Positions 24,676 through 33,979 of a stretch of 57,850 bases of DNA are shown one piece after another (within the stretch, counting starts at the first letter, position 1; every line of letters begins with the position of its first letter). The position numbers and the translations under genes were made by a program. Origin of the DNA: Bacteroidales bacterium UBA6428 (GTDB lineage: Bacteria; Bacteroidota; Bacteroidia; Bacteroidales; UBA932); the NCBI GenBank assembly GCA_002437305.1, contig DJOW01000027.1, positions 5,998 through 63,847 on the forward strand, read 5' to 3'. The notes below the pieces were generated by a model. That model was given only the letters and a program-made list of their open reading frames with translations, ran no database searches and was not told the DNA's origin.

Positions 24676-27023
24676 TGAAAATAATTGATCAATCACTATT
24701 GTTTTTGGCTTTGGTTGCGGGCCTGTCGTCATGCGGCGGGTCCGAACCAGAGGCCATGCCGGAGAATCCTGTCATATCAGCGCAGGTCTCAGAATCAGGA
24801 ACGGATGTCCCTTCTTCCGGAGGAGAAGCGAGGATTGCGTATTCCGTGAAAAATCCTTCTGATGATGGCGAGCTGACCGCTTTCGTCTCTCCGTCTGTTG
24901 AATGGATTTCCGATCTGCGGGTCAGCTCCTCCGCTGTTGTCTTCCAGGTGGACGAAAACACCGGGGATGAACGTACCGCTGACATAAAGCTTTCGTATCC
25001 GAAAGCTCAGTCTGTAACTGTCCGGTTGCGTCAGCTGGCGGCCGGAGAAAACATTTCCCTTTCAATGGCTGAGGCGGATGTAAAGGCTTCAGGCGAAAAA
25101 GTGGATGTCACAGTGACGAGCGACCGTTCATGGTCGCTGTCCGGAGGTGAGACCTGGGTTAAGGCTTCCTCCGAGTCCGGCGAATCCGGTGACATTGTGG
25201 CCTTCGATGTGGCTAAGAATGAAAGCTCGGATTCCAGAACGGCCACTTTCAAGTTTATGTGTGGCTCGAATGAGATTTCATTCGTGGTGAAGCAGTCCGG
25301 GGTAAGCATCGGTGATCTGATAAAGGACGAGACATTGAGGGACCTTCTGGCATCCGCCGACACTGACGGTGACGGGAAGATTTCATCTTCAGAGGCTGAG
25401 GATGTGAAAACCCTCGAATACACAAATGAATCAGGAAAGCCTATAAAGAGTCTGGACGGGCTTGAGCATTTTACTGGTTTGGAAACAGTCGTGCTTAAAG
25501 GCAACGAGTTCACCGAATTGAATTTCGCCGGCAGGACTTCCCTCAAGTCTCTGGACGTTTCTGAAAACGCATCGCTTGCCAGCATTGATCTAAACGGTTG
25601 CAGAAACCTTACTGAAGTGTCGGCCTCGTTCAATGGAGCAATGGAAAGTGTTGACCTTGGTGGATGCTCGTCGCTGGTCTCATACACCGGCTACGCGACA
25701 GGCTTGAAGGCGATTGATGTAAAGGACTGCCGCTCACTGGAGTCTCTGACTGCCTATTCATGCAAGATAGAGAGCCTGGACGTCAGCGCATGCACTTCGC
25801 TTACCAATCTGAATGCCGGTTGCGAGACACTGACCTCTGTGGTTCTTCCGGAAAAATCCAAAATCGAGTCTTTGTCGCTTTCAGGCTCGAAGAATCTGGC
25901 TTCCTTGGATCTATCCCGGCTGCCATCCGTAAGGTCATTGGATGTCAGCTATGCTCCATTTAAGAGTCTAGACGTGGCGAAGTGCCCTCTTCTGGAGACT
26001 CTTACGATCAATTTCTGCAAGAAGATCACATCTCTTGACGTGAGCAAGAATCTGCATCTGAAATCCATTTCAGCGACACAGACAAACCTTTCGAAAGTCA
26101 TTATGTTCACCGGCCAGTGGGGGAACATAAAGGACGCGTGCTTCGGAATCAATTCCAGCATTATCACTTACGTGGACATTGACTATCCGGAAGACTGCTC
26201 CTCATTCGTGAGTGACTCCGGCTTGCGTCAGTATCTGCTTTCAAAATATGATGTTGATGGCGATGGCAAGATCTCAGGTGTCGAGGCCGAGAATGTGGCC
26301 GAGATAATTTACTCGGGAAAAGGTCTGGAGGCCATCGGGACTCTTGTCTATTTCAGGCATGTGAGGAAACTTGACTTGTCTGACAACAATCTCTCGTCAA
26401 TCGACATCGGGCCGTTCTCCGCCACTATAGAGGAACTGGATCTGTCACATAACAATTTGACCGGGATTTCTTTCTCCGGAACAAAAATCCTGAGGACAAT
26501 CGACATTTCAAACAACAAGATCTCTTCTTGCACGGGACTCAGCGGAATGGATCTTTCCAAGACTTTGGAAACGGTCAACGCTTCAAACAATTGTCTTATG
26601 TCTTTTGAATGTGCCTACGCAGGAAAACTGAAAAATGTGAACCTGTCCAACAATGAACTTTCAAAATGCGATCTTGAATATTGCGGTGCGATTGCCGACC
26701 TCAATCTGAGCCATAATCATCTTACCGAGGAGACTACATCGTTCGTAAGGCCTTACACGCTCAAGTCTCTGGTCGCGGTTGATTTGAGCTACAATGATTT
26801 CGTACGTATGGAAAGCGACCGCACGTGGACGACAGAATGGAAAAATCTGGTGTCATTCGCAAGTAACGGGTGTGCCAAGCTGCAGGAACTTGACCTAAGC
26901 CCGATAGAGGGGATCAAGGTCGTTGAGGTAAAGGATTGCCCAAGGCTTCAGGTTCTTTATCTGAATGTTGCTTCCAATCCGAAGGTTACGAAGGATGAGA
27001 CCACTCAAATCAAAAGGAAATGA
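24672..27023 (+). CDS. BACON lipoprotein with leucine-rich repeats and two EF-hand-like loops
   Basis: A 783-residue lipoprotein (lipobox LSSC, then GGSEPE). Two BACON-like domains lie at about 30-120 and 125-212. Then comes a Ca-binding-type loop, DTDGDGKISSSEAE (about 235), followed by leucine-rich repeats (LKSLDVSENASLASIDLNGCRNL and about a dozen similar 20-25-residue units). A second loop, DVDGDGKISGVEAE (about 525), opens another LRR block (RKLDLSDNNLSSIDI, EELDLSHNNLTGI). The two-part loop-plus-LRR layout looks like an internal duplication. LRR lipoproteins of this kind bind host or environmental proteins. The ATG overlaps the previous stop by four bases (ATGA). Confidence 0.82.
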   Translation: MMKIIDQSLLFLALVAGLSSCGGSEPEAMPENPVISAQVSESGTDVPSSGGEARIAYSVKNPSDDGELTAFVSPSVEWISDLRVSSSAVVFQVDENTGDERTADIKLSYPKAQSVTVRLRQLAAGENISLSMAEADVKASGEKVDVTVTSDRSWSLSGGETWVKASSESGESGDIVAFDVAKNESSDSRTATFKFMCGSNEISFVVKQSGVSIGDLIKDETLRDLLASADTDGDGKISSSEAEDVKTLEYTNESGKPIKSLDGLEHFTGLETVVLKGNEFTELNFAGRTSLKSLDVSENASLASIDLNGCRNLTEVSASFNGAMESVDLGGCSSLVSYTGYATGLKAIDVKDCRSLESLTAYSCKIESLDVSACTSLTNLNAGCETLTSVVLPEKSKIESLSLSGSKNLASLDLSRLPSVRSLDVSYAPFKSLDVAKCPLLETLTINFCKKITSLDVSKNLHLKSISATQTNLSKVIMFTGQWGNIKDACFGINSSIITYVDIDYPEDCSSFVSDSGLRQYLLSKYDVDGDGKISGVEAENVAEIIYSGKGLEAIGTLVYFRHVRKLDLSDNNLSSIDIGPFSATIEELDLSHNNLTGISFSGTKILRTIDISNNKISSCTGLSGMDLSKTLETVNASNNCLMSFECAYAGKLKNVNLSNNELSKCDLEYCGAIADLNLSHNHLTEETTSFVRPYTLKSLVAVDLSYNDFVRMESDRTWTTEWKNLVSFASNGCAKLQELDLSPIEGIKVVEVKDCPRLQVLYLNVASNPKVTKDETTQIKRK

Positions 27024-27460
27024 AAAGGTGTCTGACATTATCATTGGCTATCTTGCCGTCTTTCTTGATTCTGCTGTCTTGCGGCAAGGAGACTGAAAAA
27101 ATGTCCGAGTCTTTAGTCGGTGAATGGAACGTTGTTTCCATCACCACTAAATCAGCTGTGATAGGATCCCGTGAAGTTGATGTCTATCTGCACTTTGGAG
27201 ACGATGGAACATTCGCTGTTTATCAGAAGACAGGCGGCCTGCGCTATGTACGGTTTACCGGAACCTGGACTCTGGACTCTGGCATTCTGAGCGGTGTCTA
27301 TGCCGATGGCGGCAAGTGGGCTTGTGACTACAAGGTCTCTCTGGCAGGCGGGACGCTGACATTGTCTTCAGAATCAACCCCTTCGGAAATCTCGGTCTAT
27401 AAGATGACCGACATCCCGGAGAGCGTCAAGGAAAACGCAATAGAAGGAATGACGCGATAG
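27020..27460 (+). CDS. Small lipocalin-like lipoprotein
   Basis: A 146-residue lipoprotein (lipobox LLSC). The pattern LVGEWNVVSITTKS near residue 35, then alternating strands GDDGTFAVYQKTGGLRYVRFTGTWTLDSGILSG and GGTLTLSSE, is that of small Bacteroidota lipocalin-like proteins (DUF4923/DUF5004 kind). These form an eight-stranded barrel and may bind a small hydrophobic ligand or act as inhibitors. It overlaps the LRR gene by four bases (ATGA) and is the last gene of the operon, with convergent susD2 beyond. Function unknown. Confidence 0.7.
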   Translation: MKRCLTLSLAILPSFLILLSCGKETEKMSESLVGEWNVVSITTKSAVIGSREVDVYLHFGDDGTFAVYQKTGGLRYVRFTGTWTLDSGILSGVYADGGKWACDYKVSLAGGTLTLSSESTPSEISVYKMTDIPESVKENAIEGMTR

Positions 27461-27512
27461 AAGGATTACTCGCTCCGTTCGTATTCCTCTATTAGAGACT
27501 AGAGATTCGTGA

Positions 27513-27547
27513 AAATAAAGCGTGGCCGAACTGGTCTGGCCACGCTT
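27513..27547. terminator. Terminator between the convergent SusCD operons
   Basis: AAGCGTGGCC (27518-27527) pairs perfectly with GGCCACGCTT (27538-27547). On the minus strand it is followed by TTTATTTTC, so it best serves the susC2-susD2 transcript; a weaker tail (TTGTTATA) serves the plus strand. Confidence 0.8.
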
Positions 27548-27572
27548 GTTATATATTGGATTTAGGTGTCTG

Positions 27573-29429
27573 TCACCAACCTTTTGTCTGAGTAAGAGTG
27601 TAACCGTTCTCTGCATAGTTGTCGATCTGAGCCTTGCCTACTGGGGCAAGGTAAGATCTGTCGGAGAATGCGTCACGAGCCACAGCGTTCCTTGGAATGA
27701 AGTAGCCAACCATGTCAGCCGCATTTTTTCCATTGTAAGTCACAACCGTTCCGTCCTCTTTCTTGACTTTCCACTCTGTGTATTCTCCTGTCTTGTCGTC
27801 AGGCTTAAGATAGCCCGGTACAGATTTCTGCATGTCAACCCATGGTCCAAGCATTGTGTCTGGATAGAGTTCGTTATCCATGTAGTGAAGCTTCTTCCAC
27901 CTCTTGATGTCAAGCAGACGAGAGTGCTCGAAAGCCAACTCCATGTGGCGCTCACGGCGGATTTCCCACATAAGAGGAGAAACCTCATAGTCGCCAGAGA
28001 TGCTCGGCTGCCCCTTGTCTCTGTCTGGAGCGAAGTCGGCGGTGATATTGGCAAGTACCATGTGCGGGGTCTTCTTTACCCCCCTTGACACTGCAACATC
28101 ATCGATTGGCCTGTTCCTAAGTACATTGATAGACGCATCAATGTCTGCCTGAGTCACAGAGCCGCTTCCCATTTCAGCAAGGACAGCCTTCGCCTCAATC
28201 CAGTTCAGGAGTACCTCTGCATAACGGAATACCGGAGCGTCATTAGTGTTCGTGTTGGACTCATATTTAGCGTCCATTTTGTTCACATGGTCAGAGCAGC
28301 CATAGCGATCAATGAACTTTGTCTGATAGAAGAGGGTGCCGGAATGTGTGCTGTAGTCATTCATCATTGTGGCTTCATACCTAGGATCACGATCTTTGAC
28401 AAAGTTCTCGATTGTTAGATCCGCACCTGTGGCTGTGGACACAGTGCCATCGTTGTTAAGGAAGCACTTTGCGAATGCGAGGTTTGGAGCAGGTGACTGG
28501 CTTTCACGGGTGTTGGAGTAGGATGCCACGAAGTGTGTAGCCTGTCCAAGCACGTAGTGCCGATAAATCAGGCACTCCTTGTTTCCTGCGAGGTCATCGC
28601 TTCCGAATAGTGTATGAAAATCCGTATCTATGGCATAGTTTCCACTGTCCATAACCATTTTCGCAGCGCTCTCGGCAAGTTCGAGATATTTCTTGGCTCT
28701 GGCGTTGTCCAACTTGTGGTAGTACTGCCAAGTACCCTCGAACAGCATGAAACGTGAGGTAAAACCTGCGACAACGTACCTATTGATATAATTGGCGCCA
28801 TCGTTGACACGTACCTTTGCAAGCGCATCCTTGAGGAGATCGTAAACATGATCCATAACTTCTCCCCTCGGATCCCTATCCTTATAGAGAGTCTTTTTGT
28901 CATTGTCAGCCACCTCCGTCTCGAAATAAGGCACATCTCCGAAAGAGGTTACAAGACGGCAATATTCATAGGCCTTGAAGAACTCTGCGACACCAAGCCA
29001 ATGATTGTAGCATTCTTCTGATACATAATTCTTGGCTATGTTTTCAACCCTGTTGATGAATATGTTAGCCTTTCTTACGTAGGCAAAGTTCCAGGTAGCG
29101 CCAACATATTGCTGGAGCCAGGAGTTGGAAGTGGCGATTGATTCCCTGGAGGATGGCACAGCGTTTTCAAAAGTGCTCTGTTTACCTGCTACCGCCTGAT
29201 CATCAGAGAATGTAAGACCATTTTGTGGAGCCCAGGCGGAACCCCATCCTGAGTTGTAGCCAACAAAATAGTTAGGATAGTAGTCGTTGGCATGAAGACG
29301 GAGTTCATCGTCATTGCGCCAGTAAATATCGTCAGTCAGCTTTGTCTGCTGAGGCCTGTCCAGAAAGTCTGAACAGCCTGTCATGAAAAATGCGCTGAAA
29401 GCGAGCAGTGCTATATATGATTTTTTCAT
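27573..29429 (-). CDS. SusD/RagB-type nutrient-binding lipoprotein (second pair)
   Basis: A 618-residue SusD-like lipoprotein (lipobox MTGC, then SDFLDRPQQTKLTDDIYW). The N-terminal helical part includes YVGATWNFAYVRKANIFINRVENI and NHWLGVAEFFKAYEYCRLVTSFGDVPYFE; the C-terminal part has FRYAEVLLNWIEAKAVLAEMG and IRRERHMELAFEHSRLLDIKRWKKL, followed by PRNAVARDAFSDRSYLAPVGKAQI. It is longer than the first SusD (506) and belongs to a different subtype. It starts 12 bases after susC2 and ends at a clear terminator. No enzymes are cotranscribed, so the ligand cannot be deduced from context. Confidence 0.95.
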   Translation of the reverse strand: MKKSYIALLAFSAFFMTGCSDFLDRPQQTKLTDDIYWRNDDELRLHANDYYPNYFVGYNSGWGSAWAPQNGLTFSDDQAVAGKQSTFENAVPSSRESIATSNSWLQQYVGATWNFAYVRKANIFINRVENIAKNYVSEECYNHWLGVAEFFKAYEYCRLVTSFGDVPYFETEVADNDKKTLYKDRDPRGEVMDHVYDLLKDALAKVRVNDGANYINRYVVAGFTSRFMLFEGTWQYYHKLDNARAKKYLELAESAAKMVMDSGNYAIDTDFHTLFGSDDLAGNKECLIYRHYVLGQATHFVASYSNTRESQSPAPNLAFAKCFLNNDGTVSTATGADLTIENFVKDRDPRYEATMMNDYSTHSGTLFYQTKFIDRYGCSDHVNKMDAKYESNTNTNDAPVFRYAEVLLNWIEAKAVLAEMGSGSVTQADIDASINVLRNRPIDDVAVSRGVKKTPHMVLANITADFAPDRDKGQPSISGDYEVSPLMWEIRRERHMELAFEHSRLLDIKRWKKLHYMDNELYPDTMLGPWVDMQKSVPGYLKPDDKTGEYTEWKVKKEDGTVVTYNGKNAADMVGYFIPRNAVARDAFSDRSYLAPVGKAQIDNYAENGYTLTQTKGW

Positions 29430-29441
29430 TGTGATATTCGT

Positions 29442-32400
29442 TTAGAAATTAACCTGTACTCCATATGCCGCTGTTTTGAATGCCGGTGATCCTTGGCCAA
29501 GACGTTCATTATTGAATTTATTGTAGCCGTAGGCATTGGCATTTGCTGTGACTTCCGGATCAATAGGCAGACCGCGAAGCTTGTCAAAAGTAAAGAAGTT
29601 CTCAAGAGAAATGTAGACTCTAACGTTCTTAAGGTTAGCCTTGCGTGTCAGATTTGAAGGAAGGGTATAGCCGAATGTGATGTTCTTTACTCTTAAATAT
29701 GCCATGTTCAGCAGGTACTTGCTTTGGATGTGGTAGTTGTAAGCATCGTTGCTGTTGCTCATGTTGTAAGGTCTTGCATAGAAAGCATCAGTATTGTCCT
29801 CTGTCCAGTAGTCAGACGCGAATGTGTCAGCGATTGCACCGTCACTGGTATTGTATCCAGGGATAGCGAGTGAACCGGAGCCCCATACCTTACGTTTTCC
29901 CACACCCTGAATGAACACTGACAGGTCGAATCCTTTCCAGTCAGCTCCAAGGCGAAGGCCATAAAGGAATCTAGGCGTCGAATTACCAATTACTTTCATG
30001 TCGCCCGGATCATCGATGGTTCCGTTACCGTTACGTATGTCACCGTCACCATTAATATCCTTGTACTTCACGTCTCCAGGTCCGAAAACGAAATTGCCGC
30101 TCTGGAAGAAATCCTGATAAACACCATTAGGATCGCTCAGCTTGTTCATCTTCTTGGCACCCTTTGTTCCGGCAGGGACTTCCTTGCCATTGAGAGCCCA
30201 AACCTTTACAAGTTCTCCGTTCTCATAGACAAAATCGTCTTTCTGGTAGAGGCGGTCTGTCTCATATCCCCAGATGTCACCGTATACCTTCCCTTCGTAC
30301 CAATCATTGATTGATTTTACGTTAGAGTCGTATTTGTCAATGATTGTCTTTGCATCCGAAAGGGTGAACATTCCATTGACTCCAAGACCGTTGGCAAAGC
30401 GATGGTTATAGTCGACAGCAATCTCGAAACCCTTGCTGATAAGGCAGCCGAGGTTAGCCATAGGAGCGCTGGTTCCGAATGTTCCCGGAACGCTTGCGCC
30501 AGGGACGATCATGTTGTTGGTCGTTCTGTTGTACCAATCAAATGTAAGGCCGAGGTCACTGTTGAAGAAGCGAGCGTCGAATCCAAGATCAGTGGTGGTG
30601 ATGTCCTGCCATGTAATGGTGGCGGACACTGTGGATGGAGTACCGGCGTATGATGACTTGTCCCCATTAGGAAGAAGCCAGCTCTGTGTCCCGGTTGTGA
30701 TGGTTGGAACATAGAGGTCATTAGGAACGGTCTGGTCTCCAATTGTACCCCATGAACCACGGAGTTTGAGAGATGTCAAGGCAGGTTTGGCCCACTCCAT
30801 GAATGTCTCTTCACCCAATCTCCAACCTGCGGAGAATGAAGGGAACCATCTCCACTGAAGTGACGTAGGGAATTTGGAAGTTCCATCATAACGGAGGTTG
30901 GCCTCAAGAAGGTACTTGTCCTTGAAGTTGTAGTTTATCCTGCCAAAGAAGCCAAGTTGTGACTCCCAAGCTCTGTCTCCACCTACTTCCTGAGTGCCTG
31001 TGGCAAAGTTGAACTGAGGGTTGGTTATGTCCATGTTGTTCGTTCTCTTTGACCAACTTGATTCCATGTCATATGTGACACGGTTAATACCGAAAAGGAA
31101 CTTGAGGTCGTGACTGTCGCCAAAAGTAAGATTATAGTCGGTGGTGACGTCCAAAGAGGTTCTTCTGGAATTGCTTGTACTGCGACGGATGAAGTCCATT
31201 CCTGAACCGGCTGCAGTATATTCATAATACTGAAGAGCATAGGCTGGCATTGCTCCTTTTGTAGAGGCTGACACTACATCACCATTGCCGTTCTTGTAGA
31301 CCCTGTTTCCGTTCGCATCATAATATGGAACAGCAGCCGACCATGAATCAGCACCTGAGAATCGAGTACCCGGCAGGTTGACGATGCTTTCATTATTCGC
31401 ATACGTGTAATCCAAGTTGACATGCCAATCCTTTGTGATATTTAGCGTGGTTCCAACATTCGCACTTGTGTAGTTGTTGATGTTCTCAGCGGTGTTGGCG
31501 TCCCGCATTTCAAGCTCTGGCCCTCTGATAGCATAACCATACTCATCATAGCCGAAAGGCATGTTCGGCCCCCATCTGTACATATAGTACCATGGGTCTA
31601 TACTACCGCCAAATGAGTTCGCATACCTTTTCATCCTCTTGGAATACATGAGACCTGTACGGATGGTGAGCCACTTGTTGACATCTGTGCTTACCTTGGC
31701 GGATGCGTTCCATCTTCTAAAATCATCATGCTTGGCGACTTTGCTCATACCTGTCTGGTCAAGGTAACCTAGGCCGATGCTGTAGCGAGTACTGCCGGAT
31801 TTGCCATTGACTGACAGAGAATGCTGGTTTGTAGGAGCCCATTCCTTTACCATATAGTCATAAGGATTGAATGTGCGCAGGCCGATCTTTTTATTGTTGG
31901 CATCCACATACCAGTCCCGTCCGTAGACCCATGGGTCGTCAGTTCCAAGTTTTCCTCCGTAATTCTTGTCCCATTCCCGGGCCGCCTCGATGGATTCACT
32001 TGTCATCTGTACAAATGCTCCAAAGATATTGCCTCCGGCACGCTCCGTTGCTGCAAGGCTATACTCAAGACCGTTCAAACCGGCCATTTTGTACTCCTTG
32101 GCGATATTTTGAAAAGATACACTTCCTTGGTAGGAAACGTTCACGGCATCCTCTGTGGTTCCTTTCTTGGTAGTGATAAGGATCACACCGAATGCGGCTT
32201 TCGCTCCGTAGATTGAAGCGGAGGCGGCGTCCTTAAGAACGGAGATGCTTTCTATGTCTTCTGGGTTGACAAGTGAAAGAGATGGAATCTCAACGTTGTC
32301 AAGAAGGATAAGAGGAGAAGCTCCGCCTTTTGTGGAACCCATGAGACCACGGATATTGATAGTAGGGTCTGTACCGACCTCACCTGTAGGGACAGTGATG

Positions 32401-32900
32401 GTAAGGCCTGGTGTGGAGCCTTGAAGACCACGTCCTACATCAGCAATGGGACGGCCTTCAAGAGTTTTGCCCACATCAACCGTTGACACTGCACCCGTAA
32501 GGTTGGCTCGTTTCTGTGTGCCGTAACCCACGACAACAACGTCGCTAAGCATCATGGCGTCCTCCTTGAGGACGACCTTCATGCCGTTCTTGGCTTCCAT
32601 TGTGAGGGTGGTGTAGCCGAGGCAGCCGATTTCGACCTTGGTGCCTTCGGCGATGTTGAGAGAGAATGTTCCGTCGATCTGGGTGACGGTACCGGTGGTT
32701 GTGCCAGGAACCATCACGCTCGCTCCCGGAACCGGGTTGCCGTTGACATCGACGATCGTTCCCTTGACGGGCTGCTGCTGAGCGGCCGCCTCGGAAAGTA
32801 AGCCGGACTCACTTGCGGCGGCGCCGGCGCTGAATGACAGCGTTCCCGCGAGCAGCATCATGAGAAAGGCGTTTACTTTGTAAGTGCGATTCTTTTTCAT
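29442..32900 (-). CDS. SusC/RagA-type TonB-dependent transporter (second pair)
   Basis: A 1152-residue TonB-dependent importer. A long signal peptide region is followed by a carboxypeptidase-regulatory-like domain (PVKGTIVDVNGNPVPGASVMVPG), a TonB-box-like SDVVVVGYG, the plug (GLQGSTPGLTITVPTGEVG, NIRGLMGS, PLILLDNVEI, SISVLKDAASASIYGAKAAFGVILITTKKG) and the barrel to a C-terminal AAYGVQVNF. The VISVLKDA and GVILITTKK signatures are classic. The first 370 bases are richer in GC (57-68% in sampled 60-base lines) than much of the rest (35-52%), so the gene may be mosaic. Transcription starts from a strong promoter at 33011-33042 with a leader of about 107 bases. Confidence 0.95.
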   Translation of the reverse strand: MKKNRTYKVNAFLMMLLAGTLSFSAGAAASESGLLSEAAAQQQPVKGTIVDVNGNPVPGASVMVPGTTTGTVTQIDGTFSLNIAEGTKVEIGCLGYTTLTMEAKNGMKVVLKEDAMMLSDVVVVGYGTQKRANLTGAVSTVDVGKTLEGRPIADVGRGLQGSTPGLTITVPTGEVGTDPTINIRGLMGSTKGGASPLILLDNVEIPSLSLVNPEDIESISVLKDAASASIYGAKAAFGVILITTKKGTTEDAVNVSYQGSVSFQNIAKEYKMAGLNGLEYSLAATERAGGNIFGAFVQMTSESIEAAREWDKNYGGKLGTDDPWVYGRDWYVDANNKKIGLRTFNPYDYMVKEWAPTNQHSLSVNGKSGSTRYSIGLGYLDQTGMSKVAKHDDFRRWNASAKVSTDVNKWLTIRTGLMYSKRMKRYANSFGGSIDPWYYMYRWGPNMPFGYDEYGYAIRGPELEMRDANTAENINNYTSANVGTTLNITKDWHVNLDYTYANNESIVNLPGTRFSGADSWSAAVPYYDANGNRVYKNGNGDVVSASTKGAMPAYALQYYEYTAAGSGMDFIRRSTSNSRRTSLDVTTDYNLTFGDSHDLKFLFGINRVTYDMESSWSKRTNNMDITNPQFNFATGTQEVGGDRAWESQLGFFGRINYNFKDKYLLEANLRYDGTSKFPTSLQWRWFPSFSAGWRLGEETFMEWAKPALTSLKLRGSWGTIGDQTVPNDLYVPTITTGTQSWLLPNGDKSSYAGTPSTVSATITWQDITTTDLGFDARFFNSDLGLTFDWYNRTTNNMIVPGASVPGTFGTSAPMANLGCLISKGFEIAVDYNHRFANGLGVNGMFTLSDAKTIIDKYDSNVKSINDWYEGKVYGDIWGYETDRLYQKDDFVYENGELVKVWALNGKEVPAGTKGAKKMNKLSDPNGVYQDFFQSGNFVFGPGDVKYKDINGDGDIRNGNGTIDDPGDMKVIGNSTPRFLYGLRLGADWKGFDLSVFIQGVGKRKVWGSGSLAIPGYNTSDGAIADTFASDYWTEDNTDAFYARPYNMSNSNDAYNYHIQSKYLLNMAYLRVKNITFGYTLPSNLTRKANLKNVRVYISLENFFTFDKLRGLPIDPEVTANANAYGYNKFNNERLGQGSPAFKTAAYGVQVNF

Positions 32901-32985
32901 TTACTAATAGGTTTTGTATTAACTTATGGTTGTTAAAGTTCACCCTTATCAACAAAATCAAAATGCATGAACTCACTCCGCTTAT

Positions 32986-33020
32986 GTCAGCATGCGCTGA
33001 CTTTAGATTACAAATCTAAA
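32986..33020. promoter_or_regulatory. Two adjacent palindromes at the susC2 start site
   Basis: TTTAGATT-ACA-AATCTAAA (33002-33020) is a perfect 8-bp palindrome covering the -7 element and the predicted start of transcription. Directly next to it, GTCAGC-ATGC-GCTGAC (32986-33001) is a perfect 6-bp palindrome that would form a hairpin at the very 5' end of the mRNA. The first looks like an operator, the second like an mRNA-stabilising or regulatory stem. Confidence 0.5.
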
Positions 33021-33042
33021 CGTTTTATAATAGAATAGCAAA
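33011..33042 (-). promoter_or_regulatory. Promoter of susC2-susD2
   Basis: TTTG (33042-33039), 20 bases, then TAGATTTG (33018-33011) on the minus strand: an exact match to both elements. The predicted start is near 33007, and the leader to 32900 is about 107 bases. This is the best promoter in the window. Confidence 0.75.
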
Positions 33043-33102
33043 TTTTTCGCGCAATATTTTTGTTTCACACGAAACATGAAAAAGTTTTAAATTATTAAAT
33101 CA

Positions 33103-33972
33103 TTAATGAATAGGCCGATGTTGGGCCCGAAGCCATTCTTGGCGTCTTTTCTTCAGTTCGTCAAATTCCTGCTTGGGGACGGCGAAATCCACGAACCTGG
33201 ACCAAATGTAATCCACTGCCTGGGCGGACGGGTGAATCATGTCGGGGGCGTAGAAGCGGTAGTCGCGCAGCTCGTCAAGCACGATCTCATAGGCGGGAAA
33301 ATAATCGCAACGTTCAGGGAACTTGGCCATAACCTCCTCCAATGCGAGAAGCAGGGTGCCTTTGCTTAGCTGGTTGCCGTGCGCTCCATCCTTTAAGTGA
33401 CGGATAGGGGAGACGGTGAAGATGAATTCCTTGTCCGGATGGCGTGCCAGCATATTCATGAGCGGCAGCGAAGTCTCGCGGACGGAAAGCCTGCGGCGGG
33501 TGAATTCCTTGGCGTCGATCTTGAGACAGTTGGAGACGGTCTCGCCTGTGCGGGAATATTCATAAATCCATGCGGTGCCGAGGGTTATGATGACTTTCGT
33601 GGCCGCATTCCAACGGCGCGAGGCCTCCTCCAATGACGCGTTGGCGACTTTCAAAAACTCCTCTTCGGTCCGGCGTGCGAACGATGTGTGGTGGCTGAAC
33701 GAGCAGACCAATCCGGCTCCGGCCCCCATCGGGACGCACTCGTCCTTCGAGAACGGGATTCCGGAGGAAAGCCTGGCGATGCAGTTGCTGACGGAGACAG
33801 GGTTGTAGATTGTGCCGAAAGGGTTGACGCAGGCATCGAATCCCAGATCGGCCATTTTCTGCCCGATGTTGTCCGCGAAGCAGCTGCCCAGAATGAAAAT
33901 CCTGTCATTCTGGGAGATGCTGACCTTGCTTTTGCAAGTCTCAACGGGAGTTTGTAGTTTTAGCATTTCCAT
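33103..33972 (-). CDS. GSCFA-domain protein
   Basis: A 289-residue protein named for its motif, seen here as FILGSCFADNIGQKMADLGFD at about residues 26-46. Further conserved parts are NPFGTIYNPVS, IITLGTAWIYE, and FTVSPIRHLKDG with HPSAQAVDYIWSRF near the C-terminus. The GSCFA family resembles SGNH/GDSL hydrolases, with the Ser in GSCF and Asp/His near the end (PDMIHPS), so an esterase or acyltransferase role is plausible but untested as far as I know. No signal peptide is seen. It is divergent from the outer-membrane-protein operon across a 42-base gap that seems to hold both promoters. Confidence 0.88.
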   Translation of the reverse strand: MEMLKLQTPVETCKSKVSISQNDRIFILGSCFADNIGQKMADLGFDACVNPFGTIYNPVSVSNCIARLSSGIPFSKDECVPMGAGAGLVCSFSHHTSFARRTEEEFLKVANASLEEASRRWNAATKVIITLGTAWIYEYSRTGETVSNCLKIDAKEFTRRRLSVRETSLPLMNMLARHPDKEFIFTVSPIRHLKDGAHGNQLSKGTLLLALEEVMAKFPERCDYFPAYEIVLDELRDYRFYAPDMIHPSAQAVDYIWSRFVDFAVPKQEFDELKKRRQEWLRAQHRPIH

Positions 33973-33979
33973 ACAGGTG

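Noticed and set aside
27573..32900. Invertible (phase-variable) SusCD cassette
   Set aside because: No recombinase gene and no matching inverted repeats flanking the pair were seen.
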